NCBI RefSeq assembly: GCF_000818195.1
Contig: NZ_JTHL01000001.1
Coordinates: 8,700,494 to 8,749,425 of the forward strand
Source of the DNA: Streptomyces sp. 150FB
Lineage (GTDB): Bacteria > Actinomycetota > Actinomycetes > Streptomycetales > Streptomycetaceae
Direction: 5' to 3'
Length of the DNA: 48,932 nucleotides
Shown: positions 24,071 to 32,713 of the stretch, piece after piece
How the letters are laid out: each line of letters opens with the position of its first letter
Position numbering within the stretch: the stretch's first letter is position 1
Program-made: the position numbers and the translations under genes
Notes under the pieces: model-generated
Databases searched by the model: none
What the model saw: the letters and a program-made list of their open reading frames with translations, nothing else
What the model was told of the DNA's origin: nothing

Positions 24071-26932
24071 GTGGTTGTGGGATTCCGATTACTCGGCACG
24101 ATAGAGGCCTGCGTGAACGGCCTACCGGCGGATATGGGCCACACTCGGCAGCGTTGTGTGCTGGCGGCACTGCTCGTGGATGCCAATCGCACCGTGCCGG
24201 TCGACCAGCTCGTCGACCGTGTGTGGGGAGAGCGTGCGAGCGGGGGCACCAAGGGAACGCTGTACGGCTATCTGTCCCGTCTGCGCGGGGCGCTGGCCGC
24301 CGCCGGAGGCGTCCGGATCGTGCGACGGTCCGGCGGCTACGTCCTGGAGACCGATCCGGAAACGGTGGATCTGCACCAGTTCCGCGCTCTGGTCGTCCGG
24401 GCCCGTGCCGACGGTGACGAGCGGGCGGCAGTGCTGCTGAAACAGGCGCTGGGGCTGTGGCGGGGGGAAGCGTTCGCCACCGTCGACAGCCCGTGGTTCC
24501 GTGACCTGGGCCAGACTCTGGAGCGCGAGCGGTTCTCGGCCGAGCTGGACAGCAACGACATAGCGCTGCGGTGCGGGCGGCAGGCGGGGCTGCTGCCCGG
24601 CCTCGTCGCCCGCACCGAGGAACATCCGCTGGACGAGCGGCTGGCCGGTCAGCTCATGCTCACCCTGTACCGGGAGGGGCGTTCCGCCGACGCGCTGTCC
24701 CACTACGGGCGGACGCGGCGGATCCTGGCCGGTCAGCTCGGTATCGATCCAGGGGCACCGCTGCTCCGGCTTCACCAGCAGATCCTCACCGGTGACCCGG
24801 CGCTGGCCGTACCCGGACGCGGCGCGACGGCCGGGCCCCGGCCCATCCCGCCGGCCGGTCCACCGACGGGTCCGTCCGTCCTGGTGCCTCGCCAGCTCCC
24901 CGCCTCGCCGCGGTGGTTCACCGGCCGGGATCAACAACTCGCTGAACTCACGAAAACCCTTGACCTCCCCGGTGAGCTGGGCGGCGGGATGACCATTTCC
25001 GCGATAGGCGGCAGCGGCGGAATCGGCAAGACCTGGCTGGCCGTGCACTGGGCGTACGAGAACCTCGATCGATTCCCGGACGGACAGCTCTACGTCGACC
25101 TGCGCGGTTTCGATCCCTCCAACGAGCCCGTCGCGCCCGCCGTGGCCGTACGGGGCTTCCTCGACGCCCTGGGGGTGGAACCCGGCGCCATGCCGGTGGA
25201 TCCGCAGGCGCAGACCGGGCTCTACCGCAGTCTGGTCGCCAACCGGCGGATGCTGATCGTGCTCGACAACGCGGCCGACGCCGACCAGGCGGCCACCCTG
25301 CTGCCGGGCAGCGCCACATGCGCGGTGCTGGTCACCAGCCGCCGACGGCTCACAGGTCTGGCGACCGCACACGGAGCCGGGATCATGACGCTCGACGGAC
25401 TGACCGGTCCCAAGGCCCGCGAGCTGCTGGGCCTTCATGTGGGCGAGGAGCGCGCGGCTGCCGAGCCCGAGGCCGTCACCGCCCTGCTGGACCACTGCGC
25501 GGGGCTGCCTCTGGCGATCAGCGTCGTGGGAGCCCGCGCGGCAGCCCACCCGCGTTTCCCGCTGGCCGTGCTGGCCGAAGAACTCGCGGACCAGTCGGCG
25601 CGGCTGGACGCGCTGGACGCGGGCGATCTCGCGGCCAACGTACGCGCGGTCTTCACCGTCTCGTACCGCGCTCTCGCCGCGGAGAGCGCGGAGGTGTTCA
25701 GGCTGCTGGGGCTGGCCCCGGGCCCCGAGATCGGGCTGGCGGCGGCCGGCAGCCTCATCGCGAGACCGGCCGGAGCCACCCGCGCGGTACTGCGAGAGCT
25801 GGAGACCGTGCACCTGGTGCGGCAACCGGTACCGGGCCGCTATCAACTGCACGATCTCGTCCGCCTGTTCGCCGCCGAACGCGCCGGGGAGGACCAGCCG
25901 GAGGAGTCCCGCCGTCAGGCTCTGCGGCGCGTCACGGACTTCTACCTGCACACGGCGTACAGCGGTGACCGCGTCCTGGGCCCGTTCAGCCATCACTCCC
26001 TGGAGCTCGGCCGGCCGGCCGACGGCTCGGCGGCCCTGACACTGCCCGACCAGAGCGCGGTCATGGCCTGGTTCCGTACGGAGCACGTCTGCCTGCTCGC
26101 CGCACAACGGCTCGCCGTCGACCAGGAGTGGGACGTCCCCGCGTGGCAACTCGCCCGGGTCCTCGACGGCTTCATGTGGCGGCAGGGCCGCCTGCACGAC
26201 CACATGGCGCTGTGGCGCACGGGCCTCGCCGCGGCCGAGCGGCTCCACGACGTATCCGTACGGGCATGGGCGCACCGGCGTCTGGCCCATGCCTGCGCCA
26301 GAGCCGGGGAGCACGACAACGCACTCGAACACGCCCGCCTGGCCCTGCGCTCGGCGGAGGAGGCCGGCGACGCCGGCGAACAGGCACGCGTCCACGACGT
26401 CGTCGCCTGGGCCTGGGCCCGTCAGGGCGACGACCGGCAGGCTCTGTCGCACGTCCGGCACGCGCTGCGTCTGCACCGCATGGGCGACGACCCGCTCATG
26501 GTGGCGAACGCCGTCAACGGGGTGGGGTGGTACGAGGCCCGTCTGGGCGACTACGAACAAGCTCTGGCCCACTGCGAGGAAGGCCTCGCCATCCACCGCC
26601 GGCGCGGCTTCCGCGACGGAGAGGCCTGCACCCTCGACAGCCTCGGCTACATCGCCCACGCCGCCGGCCGCCACGTCGAGGCGCTTGTCCACTACGGGCA
26701 CGCCCGTGAGCTGTTCCACGACCTCGGCAACACCTACGAGGAAGCCAACACCCTGGCCAACCTGGGCGACGTCCACCTCGGCCTCGGCCGGCACGACGAG
26801 GCCCGCGAGAGCTGGGAGCGGGCCACCGGCCTCTACCGGGCCCAGCACCGTGAGAAGGACGTCGAACGGCTCAGGACCAAGCTGGAGGCGAGGACGACGA
26901 CGGAGGTGACCGGGCGACCCGGCGACGGCTGA
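24071..26932 (+). CDS. AfsR-like SARP regulator with NB-ARC and TPR domains
   Basis: A 953-residue transcriptional regulator. Residues 1-95 are an OmpR-like winged helix (FRLLGTIEACVNGLPADMGHTRQRCVLAALLVDANRTVPVDQLVDRVWGE); about 98-240 the BTAD domain (YREGRSADALSHYGRTRRILAGQLGIDPGAPLLRLHQQIL); a Pro-rich linker; about 285-640 an NB-ARC ATPase with P-loop GGSGGIGKT near residue 315; and about 720-935 tetratricopeptide repeats. Such proteins activate antibiotic or stress genes through direct repeats at -35 regions. GTG at 24071 is used. The gene stands alone with no biosynthetic cluster beside it, so its target may be distant. Confidence 0.9.
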   Translation: MVVGFRLLGTIEACVNGLPADMGHTRQRCVLAALLVDANRTVPVDQLVDRVWGERASGGTKGTLYGYLSRLRGALAAAGGVRIVRRSGGYVLETDPETVDLHQFRALVVRARADGDERAAVLLKQALGLWRGEAFATVDSPWFRDLGQTLERERFSAELDSNDIALRCGRQAGLLPGLVARTEEHPLDERLAGQLMLTLYREGRSADALSHYGRTRRILAGQLGIDPGAPLLRLHQQILTGDPALAVPGRGATAGPRPIPPAGPPTGPSVLVPRQLPASPRWFTGRDQQLAELTKTLDLPGELGGGMTISAIGGSGGIGKTWLAVHWAYENLDRFPDGQLYVDLRGFDPSNEPVAPAVAVRGFLDALGVEPGAMPVDPQAQTGLYRSLVANRRMLIVLDNAADADQAATLLPGSATCAVLVTSRRRLTGLATAHGAGIMTLDGLTGPKARELLGLHVGEERAAAEPEAVTALLDHCAGLPLAISVVGARAAAHPRFPLAVLAEELADQSARLDALDAGDLAANVRAVFTVSYRALAAESAEVFRLLGLAPGPEIGLAAAGSLIARPAGATRAVLRELETVHLVRQPVPGRYQLHDLVRLFAAERAGEDQPEESRRQALRRVTDFYLHTAYSGDRVLGPFSHHSLELGRPADGSAALTLPDQSAVMAWFRTEHVCLLAAQRLAVDQEWDVPAWQLARVLDGFMWRQGRLHDHMALWRTGLAAAERLHDVSVRAWAHRRLAHACARAGEHDNALEHARLALRSAEEAGDAGEQARVHDVVAWAWARQGDDRQALSHVRHALRLHRMGDDPLMVANAVNGVGWYEARLGDYEQALAHCEEGLAIHRRRGFRDGEACTLDSLGYIAHAAGRHVEALVHYGHARELFHDLGNTYEEANTLANLGDVHLGLGRHDEARESWERATGLYRAQHREKDVERLRTKLEARTTTEVTGRPGDG

Positions 26933-27437
26933 GGTCCGCCCCCGGGACGGCCCGGTCCGTCACCGCGCCGCACGCGTCCACGTCCGTGGCGGCCGCGGTG
27001 CGAGGCGCTCCGCGGCCGGAGCCCCGGCGCGCGGCAGACCGCCCCCCGTCGGCCTGCCGCGCTCATCCGCGACATCGGTATCGGCATCGGCATCGGACGA
27101 AACCGGCATCGGACGAAACCGCGACCGCGGTCGAAGTCCACGACAGCGCGGCCCACCGCCGATGCCAGACCTGCCTCCCCGCTGGGCGCGCTCCCCCATA
27201 CGCCCAGCCCGCGTCCACGGACAACTCCAGGACCGTCCCCCGACAGCCCGCCCCTCCCCCTCATCACCGTCCAGAACGGACAGCGACTCCACCTCACCGC
27301 AACCGGAATCCGCCCCACACCGAGCCCCACACGGCAGAAGAAACACCAACTGCGGGATCCGGCTTGCGACCGTCACGACGGGCCCTGTTCAGCCCGCGGA
27401 CGGGTGTGCTTCGCGAGCCGGGCCGGAGACGAAGGGG
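26933..27437. other. non-coding region with short tandem repeats
   Basis: 505 bp after the SARP gene. Several frames are open, as expected at this GC content, but all have Arg/Pro/Ser-dominated compositions typical of wrong-frame reading. The only structure seen is the perfect 16-bp tandem repeat at 27089-27120 and an adjoining ATCGG run. Confidence 0.5.
27073..27120. repeat. ATCGG-rich tandem repeats, including a perfect 16-bp duplication
   Basis: CATCGGTATCGGCATCGG is followed by two exact copies of GGCATCGGACGAAACC (27089-27104 and 27105-27120). It is a likely slippage tract in non-coding DNA. Confidence 0.65.
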
Positions 27438-27686
27438 TTACTCAACCCACACTATGAGCGCGTACCCGCCGAAGACCGAGGTGCAGTAGGCGGGGCCGGC
27501 GTAGGACGCCACCAGGTCGTAGCAAGCCGACTCGGAGTAGGTGCCGAGATTCTCCCAGTGCCCGGCCGCGGCCACTGCCGTGTTCGTCCGGGCGGGCGCC
27601 GCGGGGGCCGCCTGTGCGGTGGCTGCGCCACCCACCAGAATGGTGGCCCCGAGGGTTATGCCGGTGAGCAACATCCGTGCGCGCAT
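27438..27686 (-). CDS. small secreted protein
   Basis: An 82-residue precursor with a clear Sec signal peptide (MRARMLLTGITLGATILVGGAATAQAAPA, cleavage probably after AQA). The mature part, about 55 residues, ends GHWENLGTYSESACYDLVASYAGPAYCTSVFGGYALIVWVE and has two Cys residues that could form one disulfide. AAGGAGA eight bases upstream supports the ATG at 27686. I recognise no family by name; small secreted proteins with a single disulfide are common in Streptomyces. Confidence 0.75.
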   Translation of the reverse strand: MRARMLLTGITLGATILVGGAATAQAAPAAPARTNTAVAAAGHWENLGTYSESACYDLVASYAGPAYCTSVFGGYALIVWVE

Positions 27687-27839
27687 GTGTGTCTCTCCTT
27701 GTCACTTCGACCAAGGCCGGGGGGATGGACGGTTGTCCGATCCCGGTTGCATCCGGCTGATGCCCACCATGCCGGGAGGGTCTTGGGGAAACCTTGGGAA
27801 AAGCTGCGATCAGGGCACTTGACGAGCTCCGGACGGCGT

Positions 27840-28070
27840 TCGGAGGATGACCAACCGCCGCTTGCCGGGCAGCACGGAGCTGAGCGAGCCGGCGAGGCTG
27901 GGGACGATCAGCGAGGCGGCCTCGGTGCCGGGCACGACGACGCTCTGCTCGTCGAGGGCTTCGGAGATGTCCTCGACCAGGGCCTCGACCAGCCGCGGGG
28001 TCTTGGGCCGCAGCAGGGCCACCACGGCTGCAGGCGTCTGCTGCCGTGGCGTAACGCATCCTTACTGAAG
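27840..28070 (-). pseudogene. IS110-family transposase fragment
   Basis: Reading the minus strand, residues LLRPKTPRLVEALVEDISEA, LDEQSVVVPGTEAASLIV and PSLAGSLSSVL match, in order, the middle region of IS110-family transposases (typical form LIRPKAPRMAERLVEDIFTALDEQ... then VVVPGTDAA...). Immediately upstream the similarity continues in another frame (ALRHGSRRL, equivalent to LRKAGRRRL), so there is a frameshift. Both the N-terminal DEDD domain and the C-terminal domain are missing. It is a decayed insertion-sequence relic at the left edge of the catabolic island. The match is from memory of the family, not a search. Confidence 0.7.
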
Positions 28071-28089
28071 GTCCACTTGGCCTGTACGC

Positions 28090-28100
28090 TATAGGCTATA
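28090..28100. promoter_or_regulatory. operator 1 (exact TATAG-G-CTATA), overlapping a -10 box
   Basis: TATAGGCTATA, an exact 5-1-5 palindrome. Its right end overlaps a good -10 hexamer TATATT (28097-28102). It lies 236 bp before the EutB-like gene. A protein bound here would block RNA polymerase. Confidence 0.7.
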
Positions 28101-28336
28101 TTCCTGCTAGCGTCGATGTGGTGATGCTCTCCGAGGGGCACCGCAGCCTCCGCGTGACTGACGGCCTCGCGGGTGGCACACAGGTCGAGTCCGGGGGAGG
28201 AGCACAGGTGGCGCGCAAGAGGAGGGCCGTCGATGTCCGTAGCCGCATGTAGGCCGAGGATTCCGGAAGATTCCTCCTCTTGATTTCCCTTTCCGAGAAA
28301 CTCGTTCAGCGGGGCACCGAGCGCGGGAGTTCAAGC

Positions 28337-29305
28337 ATGGTCAGCCTTTTCGAGAGAATATTGGAAGCTCACGAAGGAATTCGCCCTGATGTTCCGGTAA
28401 CCACGCTTGAACGCAGCACCCTTCTCTCCCGTGAGCTGCGGAGCGATGTCTGGCTGAAGACCGAGCACTTGATGCCGACAGGTTCCTTCAAGGTGCGCGG
28501 TTCGGCGAACAAGATCCGCACCCTCGGCTCGGCCGCGAAGCGTACGGGCGTGATCACGGCGTCCACCGGCAACCACGGGCAGGGGGTGGCCCGCGCCGGC
28601 AAGCTGGCCGGCGTCGGAGTCACCGTGTATGTCAGTCACTCGACCACGAAGTCGAAGATGGCGGCGATCGAGGCCTTGGGCGCGGAACTCGTGGTGATCC
28701 AGGGGAGCGCGCTCGACGCGGAGAAGGAGGCGCGCCGCCAGTCGGAGCTGCGGGGGAAGCCGTACGTCGCCCCCTACAACGATCTCGACACGGTCGCAGG
28801 GCAAGGCACTCTGGGCGTCGAGCTCTTCGAGCAGGCGAGTGATCTCGACGCGGTGTTCGTCTGCGTCGGCGGAGGCGGTCTCATCGGCGGAGTCGGCACG
28901 GCGCTCAAGGCGTTGAGTCCCAGGACCCGCGTCGTCGGCGTCTGGCCCAAGGCGTCCACATGCATGCTCGACTCGCTGAACGCGGGTCGCATCGTCGAGA
29001 CGCCGGAGTGCGAAACGCTCTCCGACGGCTCGACCGGAGCGGTGGAACCGGGTTCTGTCACCTTCCCGATCTGCAAGGAAGTGATCGACGAAACCCTGAC
29101 CGTGAGCGAGGAGGAGATCGCGCACGCGATGCGCCTCGTGGCCGAAGGTGAACGGTGGATGATTGAGGGGGCTGCCGGCGTCGCCGTCGCCGGGCTGATA
29201 CAGACGGCCGCGCGTTATCGCGGGAAGAAGGTGGCGGTCGTCCTCTGTGGTCGAAACATCGCGGTCGAGACGTTTCTCGACGCCATGAAGCGCGCGGGGG
29301 AGTGA
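28337..29305 (+). CDS. PLP-dependent threonine dehydratase-fold enzyme, EutB/3-hydroxyaspartate dehydratase-like
   Basis: A 322-residue fold-type II PLP enzyme without an ACT domain. Lys in PTGSFKVRGSANK binds PLP; STGNHGQGVARA binds substrate; GGGGLIGGVGTALK binds the phosphate. It eliminates water from a beta-hydroxy amino acid to give an imine or 2-oxo acid. Its pairing with an ornithine cyclodeaminase-family gene matches EutB-EutC of hydroxyectoine utilisation and BhcB-BhcD of the beta-hydroxyaspartate cycle, where 3-hydroxyaspartate becomes iminosuccinate. The ATG at 28337 has GGGAG upstream. Operator 1 controls the unit. Plain threonine/serine deaminase is the alternative. Confidence 0.8.
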   Translation: MVSLFERILEAHEGIRPDVPVTTLERSTLLSRELRSDVWLKTEHLMPTGSFKVRGSANKIRTLGSAAKRTGVITASTGNHGQGVARAGKLAGVGVTVYVSHSTTKSKMAAIEALGAELVVIQGSALDAEKEARRQSELRGKPYVAPYNDLDTVAGQGTLGVELFEQASDLDAVFVCVGGGGLIGGVGTALKALSPRTRVVGVWPKASTCMLDSLNAGRIVETPECETLSDGSTGAVEPGSVTFPICKEVIDETLTVSEEEIAHAMRLVAEGERWMIEGAAGVAVAGLIQTAARYRGKKVAVVLCGRNIAVETFLDAMKRAGE

Positions 29306-29376
29306 ACACCCATGGCCCTTCTTGCCGACGACAAGAACCGGCACCCCTTTCTTGCCCGGTGGATGCGAGGCTGCCG

Positions 29377-30351
29377 ATGACCCTGCCCGTCTTCGACGCC
29401 GACACCATCCAGGACGCCGCCACACCGCAACTGGTTCTGGACACCGTCCGCGACGCGCTGATCGCTCACGCCGAGGGCAGGACCAACGTGCCACCACCGT
29501 TGGCCATGAAGTTTCCCGACGCGGACGGGGACTGCCACGTCAAGGCGGGGCAGATGGCCGGGGCCCCCGACTTCTCCATCAAGATCGCCACCAGTTTCTA
29601 CCGCAACCCCTCGCTCGGCCTCCCCTCCGACCACGGGCTGATCTGCGTCGTCAGTGCGAAGACCGGCCAGATCCGAGCGATCCTCGACGACCACGGGCTG
29701 CTCACCGCCGTCCGCACAGCCGCCTGCGGAGCGCTGGTCACCCATGCGATGGCCCGGCCCGATGCCGGCACGCTCGGGGTCTTCGGTACGGGCCAACAGG
29801 CCCGTCTCCAGGCCCTCTGGCTCTCCCGGCTCCGTCCGCTCAGTGACGTACTCGTGCACGGCAGGACCTTGGAGACCTCCCGGACGGCCTGCGACTGGCT
29901 GATCGCACATCATCATCTGCCCGCCCGACCCGCCACCGCGCGGGAGGCGGCGGGCGCGGACATCGTCGTCACCACGACTCCCGCGACCCGTCCGGTTCTG
30001 GACGCCGCCCATGTGCGCGAGGGCGCGCACGTGACGGGGATCGGTACGGACATGTCGCACAAGAACGAGCTCCCGGCGGCCTTGTTCGGCCGTGCGGGCC
30101 TGATCGCCACGGACGATCATGCCCAGTGTCTCGACCACGGCGACTTCGGCCACGCCGTACGGTCCGGCACCACCACGGCGGACAGCGACATCCCGGCAGG
30201 CCTCCTGCTGAAGAGGCCCGCAGCGCGGCCGGACGCCGGGATCACGGTCGCCGACCTCACCGGCGTCGGAGCACTCGACGCCGCACTCGCCTCGGCTGTC
30301 CTGGACCTGATTCTGCGGGAGGGCGAGGAACCAGCGGGAAGGACGGGATGA
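29377..30351 (+). CDS. ornithine cyclodeaminase/mu-crystallin family imine reductase, EutC/iminosuccinate reductase-like
   Basis: A 324-residue NAD(P)-binding enzyme: CHVKAGQMAGAPDFSIKIATSFYRN and LPSDHGLICVVSAKTGQIRAILDDHG (substrate site), LTAVRTAACGALVTHAMA, Rossmann motif GVFGTGQQARLQALWL. Next to a EutB-like dehydratase the likely reaction is reduction of an imino acid (for example iminosuccinate to aspartate) rather than ornithine cyclisation. The ATG at 29377 is favoured because family proteins begin just before LPVFDADTI; a GTG at 29302 overlapping the upstream stop would add 25 residues without family similarity. Confidence 0.8.
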   Translation: MTLPVFDADTIQDAATPQLVLDTVRDALIAHAEGRTNVPPPLAMKFPDADGDCHVKAGQMAGAPDFSIKIATSFYRNPSLGLPSDHGLICVVSAKTGQIRAILDDHGLLTAVRTAACGALVTHAMARPDAGTLGVFGTGQQARLQALWLSRLRPLSDVLVHGRTLETSRTACDWLIAHHHLPARPATAREAAGADIVVTTTPATRPVLDAAHVREGAHVTGIGTDMSHKNELPAALFGRAGLIATDDHAQCLDHGDFGHAVRSGTTTADSDIPAGLLLKRPAARPDAGITVADLTGVGALDAALASAVLDLILREGEEPAGRTG

Positions 30352-30930
30352 CTCCGCCGGCGCCTTGAGGGATCACACCGTACCCGGGCCCGACATCGTT
30401 CGTGTCCTTCTCGGACCCGGGCACCCGCACCGTACACACCGCGGAACAACAGGCCGATCACGAGGCGAAAAGCGTCGCTGACCCGCGCCTGACCGCCTCC
30501 TGGTATCGCGCCGTGAAGCCTGTCGCACTGCGCGGCACTGGCTTCCTTCACCGCGGATGCCACCAGGGCGGCGCCACCCCCTCTCGACCGACGAGCTCCG
30601 AGAGCCGTCCTCCCGTGCGCAGACCCAGCCGAGGCTGTGGCGCTCAAGTCGCTCCAGTCGGTCTGAGTTGCCGAGGAGCCGAAGCGGCCGGCGTGCAACG
30701 CATTGGCGATCTCGACCGGTCCGGTTGTCCTCGCGCATCCCTGGACGTACAGGTCCCGATCAGCAACGACCCTGTTAAGATAGCCTGTAACCTATAAGGA
30801 GAGTCGGAGGAAATCGGAGCGGACCACATCCCCGATGCGGTGCCGCCTGCGATCCCGTGGGGTCGTTATCGGTCTGCCTCCGCAGTCTGTTCCTCCTGCC
30901 CCGCCTCCACTACGAAGGACAGGTGCCTCG
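30352..30930. other. intergenic region with operator 2
   Basis: 579 bp with no convincing gene on either strand; open frames have biased, unfamiliar compositions. The right end contains the degenerate operator at 30779-30796 and the leader of the gamma-glutamyltransferase-family gene. A decayed gene in the left part cannot be excluded. Confidence 0.45.
30779..30796. promoter_or_regulatory. operator 2 (two overlapping degenerate copies)
   Basis: GATAGCCTGTA (30779-30789) and TGTAACCTATA (30786-30796) overlap by four bases and each matches TATAG-S-CTATA at nine of eleven positions. The right flank CCTATAAGG is the same as at operators 3 and 5. It lies about 135 bp before the gamma-glutamyltransferase-family gene. 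Confidence 0.55.
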
Positions 30931-32517
30931 TTGGCCGAGACCATGGGCGCGATCGCCTCCCCGCACCACCTGGCGACGGAAGCGGGCGAGGCCGCGTATC
31001 GGGCGGGGGGTAACGCGATCGACGCCGCGCTGGCCGCGGCGATCGCGCTCACCGTCGTGTACCCGCACAACACCGCTGTCGGGGGAGACCTCGTGGCGCT
31101 CGTCCGGGACCCGAAAGGCTCCCTTGTCTGCGTCAACGCCACGGGAACGGCCCCCGCTGCCCGGAGCCTGGACGAGCTGCGCGAGCGCCACGGTGACCAA
31201 CTGCCGACGAGGGGTCCCAGCACGATCACCGTGCCGGGCGCGGTACGCGGCTGGGAGGCGATCAGGAGCCGCGGCGCCGTGCTGGCCTGGGCCGAACACT
31301 TCCGGCTGGCCATCGAATACGCCGGCGACGGCGTGCCGGTCGCACGTTCGCTCGGTGCGGCGCTCGTCCACGACCGGGATGCCCTCGTGGAGGACCCCGG
31401 GGCCATGGAGGTGTTCGCACCCGGCGGCGAGCTCCTCCGGGAGGGCGCGCCGCTCATTCAGACACGTCTCGCGGAGTCGCTCAAGAAGATCGCGGCGAAC
31501 GGTCCCGACGAGCTGTACGGCGGCTCGGTGGGCGCCGCGCTCGCCGCGGGCCTGCAGGCCAGGGGCTGCCCGCTGACGACGGACGACCTCGCGCGGTACG
31601 CGGCTCATGTCACTCCGGCGATCTCCGCGTCGCTGGGAGGCTTTGACGTACACACCAGTCCGCCCAACACGCAGGGGTTCGCGCTTCTGCGAACGCTGCG
31701 AGCCCTTACCGAGCTGGGCCTGGGCTCCTTCCCCGGGAGCGTTCCGGCCGACGTGCTGGGCCGCTTGTTCCTCGACGGCACCCGTGTGCGCGACACCCTC
31801 CTGGCCGACCCGTTGTTCTCTCCGGCCGACGTCGACAACGACGGCTTCGCCGAGATCGTCACGCAGCTCCGGTCCCGGAGCGTGCGTGCCCCGGGACCGG
31901 TCGCCACACCGTCCGTGCCACGTGGCGACACCGTCGGCATCGCCGCCGTTGATTCGAGCGGCTACGCGATCTCGATCATCCAGAGCGTGTTCGACAGCTT
32001 CGGTGCGGCCGTCCTCGAAGCGGACACGGGCATCCTCCTGCAGAACCGCGGCACGAGTTTCTCCCTGGACTCGCGGTCGCCCAACGTCATCCAGCCGGGC
32101 AAGCGGCCGAAGCACACGCTGATGCCCGTCATGGTCACGCGTGGCCGACGCGTCCGGTGGGTCAGTTCCACCATGGGCGGTCACGGCCAGCCGCAGATCC
32201 ACGCCCAGGTGCTCATCCAGTTGCTCAACGGCAAGTCGCCGCGCGACGCGGTGAGCGCGCCGCGATGGGTGGTCGGCCCGCGGAGCCCCGGTGACACGTC
32301 CGACACCGTCCACTACGAGTCCGACGTGCCCGGGAGTACCGTCGCGCACCTGGTCGCGGACGGGTTTCCCGTACGTGAGGTGCCGGCCCGTACCGAATTC
32401 CTCGGCCATACGAATGTCGTCTCGGTCGAAGCGGACGGCACGCTGACCGCCGGAAGTGATCCCCGGTCCGACGGCTCGGCCGCCGTGCTGCCGGTCCCGG
32501 CTTCCGGAACGGTGTGA
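30931..32517 (+). CDS. gamma-glutamyltransferase-family hydrolase
   Basis: About 528 residues of the self-processing Ntn-hydrolase family: ASPHHLATEAGEAAYRAGGNAIDAALAAAIALTVVYPHNTAVGGDLVALV near the N-terminus, the probable processing site and Thr nucleophile in RGDTVGIAAVDSSGYAISIIQS (about Thr334), and STMGGHGQPQIHAQVL. The usual TTH at the nucleophile is TVG here, and no signal peptide is visible, so it may be a cytoplasmic amidohydrolase (HpxW oxamate amidohydrolase is a known divergent member) rather than a glutathione hydrolase. TTG at 30931 with AAGGA upstream is the preferred start; ATG at 30943 is possible. Confidence 0.8.
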   Translation: MAETMGAIASPHHLATEAGEAAYRAGGNAIDAALAAAIALTVVYPHNTAVGGDLVALVRDPKGSLVCVNATGTAPAARSLDELRERHGDQLPTRGPSTITVPGAVRGWEAIRSRGAVLAWAEHFRLAIEYAGDGVPVARSLGAALVHDRDALVEDPGAMEVFAPGGELLREGAPLIQTRLAESLKKIAANGPDELYGGSVGAALAAGLQARGCPLTTDDLARYAAHVTPAISASLGGFDVHTSPPNTQGFALLRTLRALTELGLGSFPGSVPADVLGRLFLDGTRVRDTLLADPLFSPADVDNDGFAEIVTQLRSRSVRAPGPVATPSVPRGDTVGIAAVDSSGYAISIIQSVFDSFGAAVLEADTGILLQNRGTSFSLDSRSPNVIQPGKRPKHTLMPVMVTRGRRVRWVSSTMGGHGQPQIHAQVLIQLLNGKSPRDAVSAPRWVVGPRSPGDTSDTVHYESDVPGSTVAHLVADGFPVREVPARTEFLGHTNVVSVEADGTLTAGSDPRSDGSAAVLPVPASGTV

Positions 32518-32680
32518 AGCCGCCGTGGACCTACCGGCCGCCCCGGAACTCTGTGCCTCGCGTGGCTGTCCTGTCCCGCAGCCGTCCTCGGCAGGCGTCC
32601 GGCCCTGACGCGGAGCTCAGACGCATGGGGCCGGCGGCCGGGGCGGAGGGCTGCTCGGCGTTCCTGTCGGCCGTTGTGCA

Positions 32681-32691
32681 TATAGCCTATA
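32681..32691. promoter_or_regulatory. operator 3 (exact TATAG-C-CTATA)
   Basis: TATAGCCTATA, an exact palindrome 22 bp before the GTG of the aconitase-like gene. The short distance means it must lie over or just beside the promoter -10 region of the three-gene operon. Confidence 0.7.
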
Positions 32692-32713
32692 AGATGGACA
32701 CGGAGGGACCAAT

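Larger units (their letters stand above)
27687..28336. other. island boundary: IS remnant and first operator
   Basis: 650 bp with no intact gene. From left to right: the upstream region of the small secreted protein gene, the decayed IS110-type transposase fragment (minus strand), the operator/promoter at about 28090, and a 230-bp leader before the EutB-like gene. A 45-codon open frame from the GTG at 28120 exists in that leader but has no support. Confidence 0.5.

Noticed and set aside
24122..26848. Very long open frame antisense to the SARP regulator
   Set aside because: It arises from GC-rich codon bias of the sense gene; the sense frame has complete wHTH, BTAD, NB-ARC and TPR features, the antisense one has none.
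26960..27376. Minus-strand open frame after the SARP gene with Asp-Ala repeats
   Set aside because: Composition and repeats come from the ATCGG tandem tract; no ribosome site or family similarity.
26933..27437. CRISPR array
   Set aside because: The tandem repeats are contiguous 16-bp duplications without spacers, and no cas genes are present.
28337..30351. Complete hydroxyectoine-degradation or beta-hydroxyaspartate-cycle cluster
   Set aside because: Only the EutB/EutC (BhcB/BhcD) type pair is present; the hydrolase, deacetylase, aldolase and aminotransferase partners are not in the window, and the regulator is FCD-type, not MocR-type.
30402..30797. Open frame between the EutC-like and gamma-glutamyltransferase-family genes
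   Set aside because: No codon-bias signature, no recognisable protein, and its end runs into operator 2.
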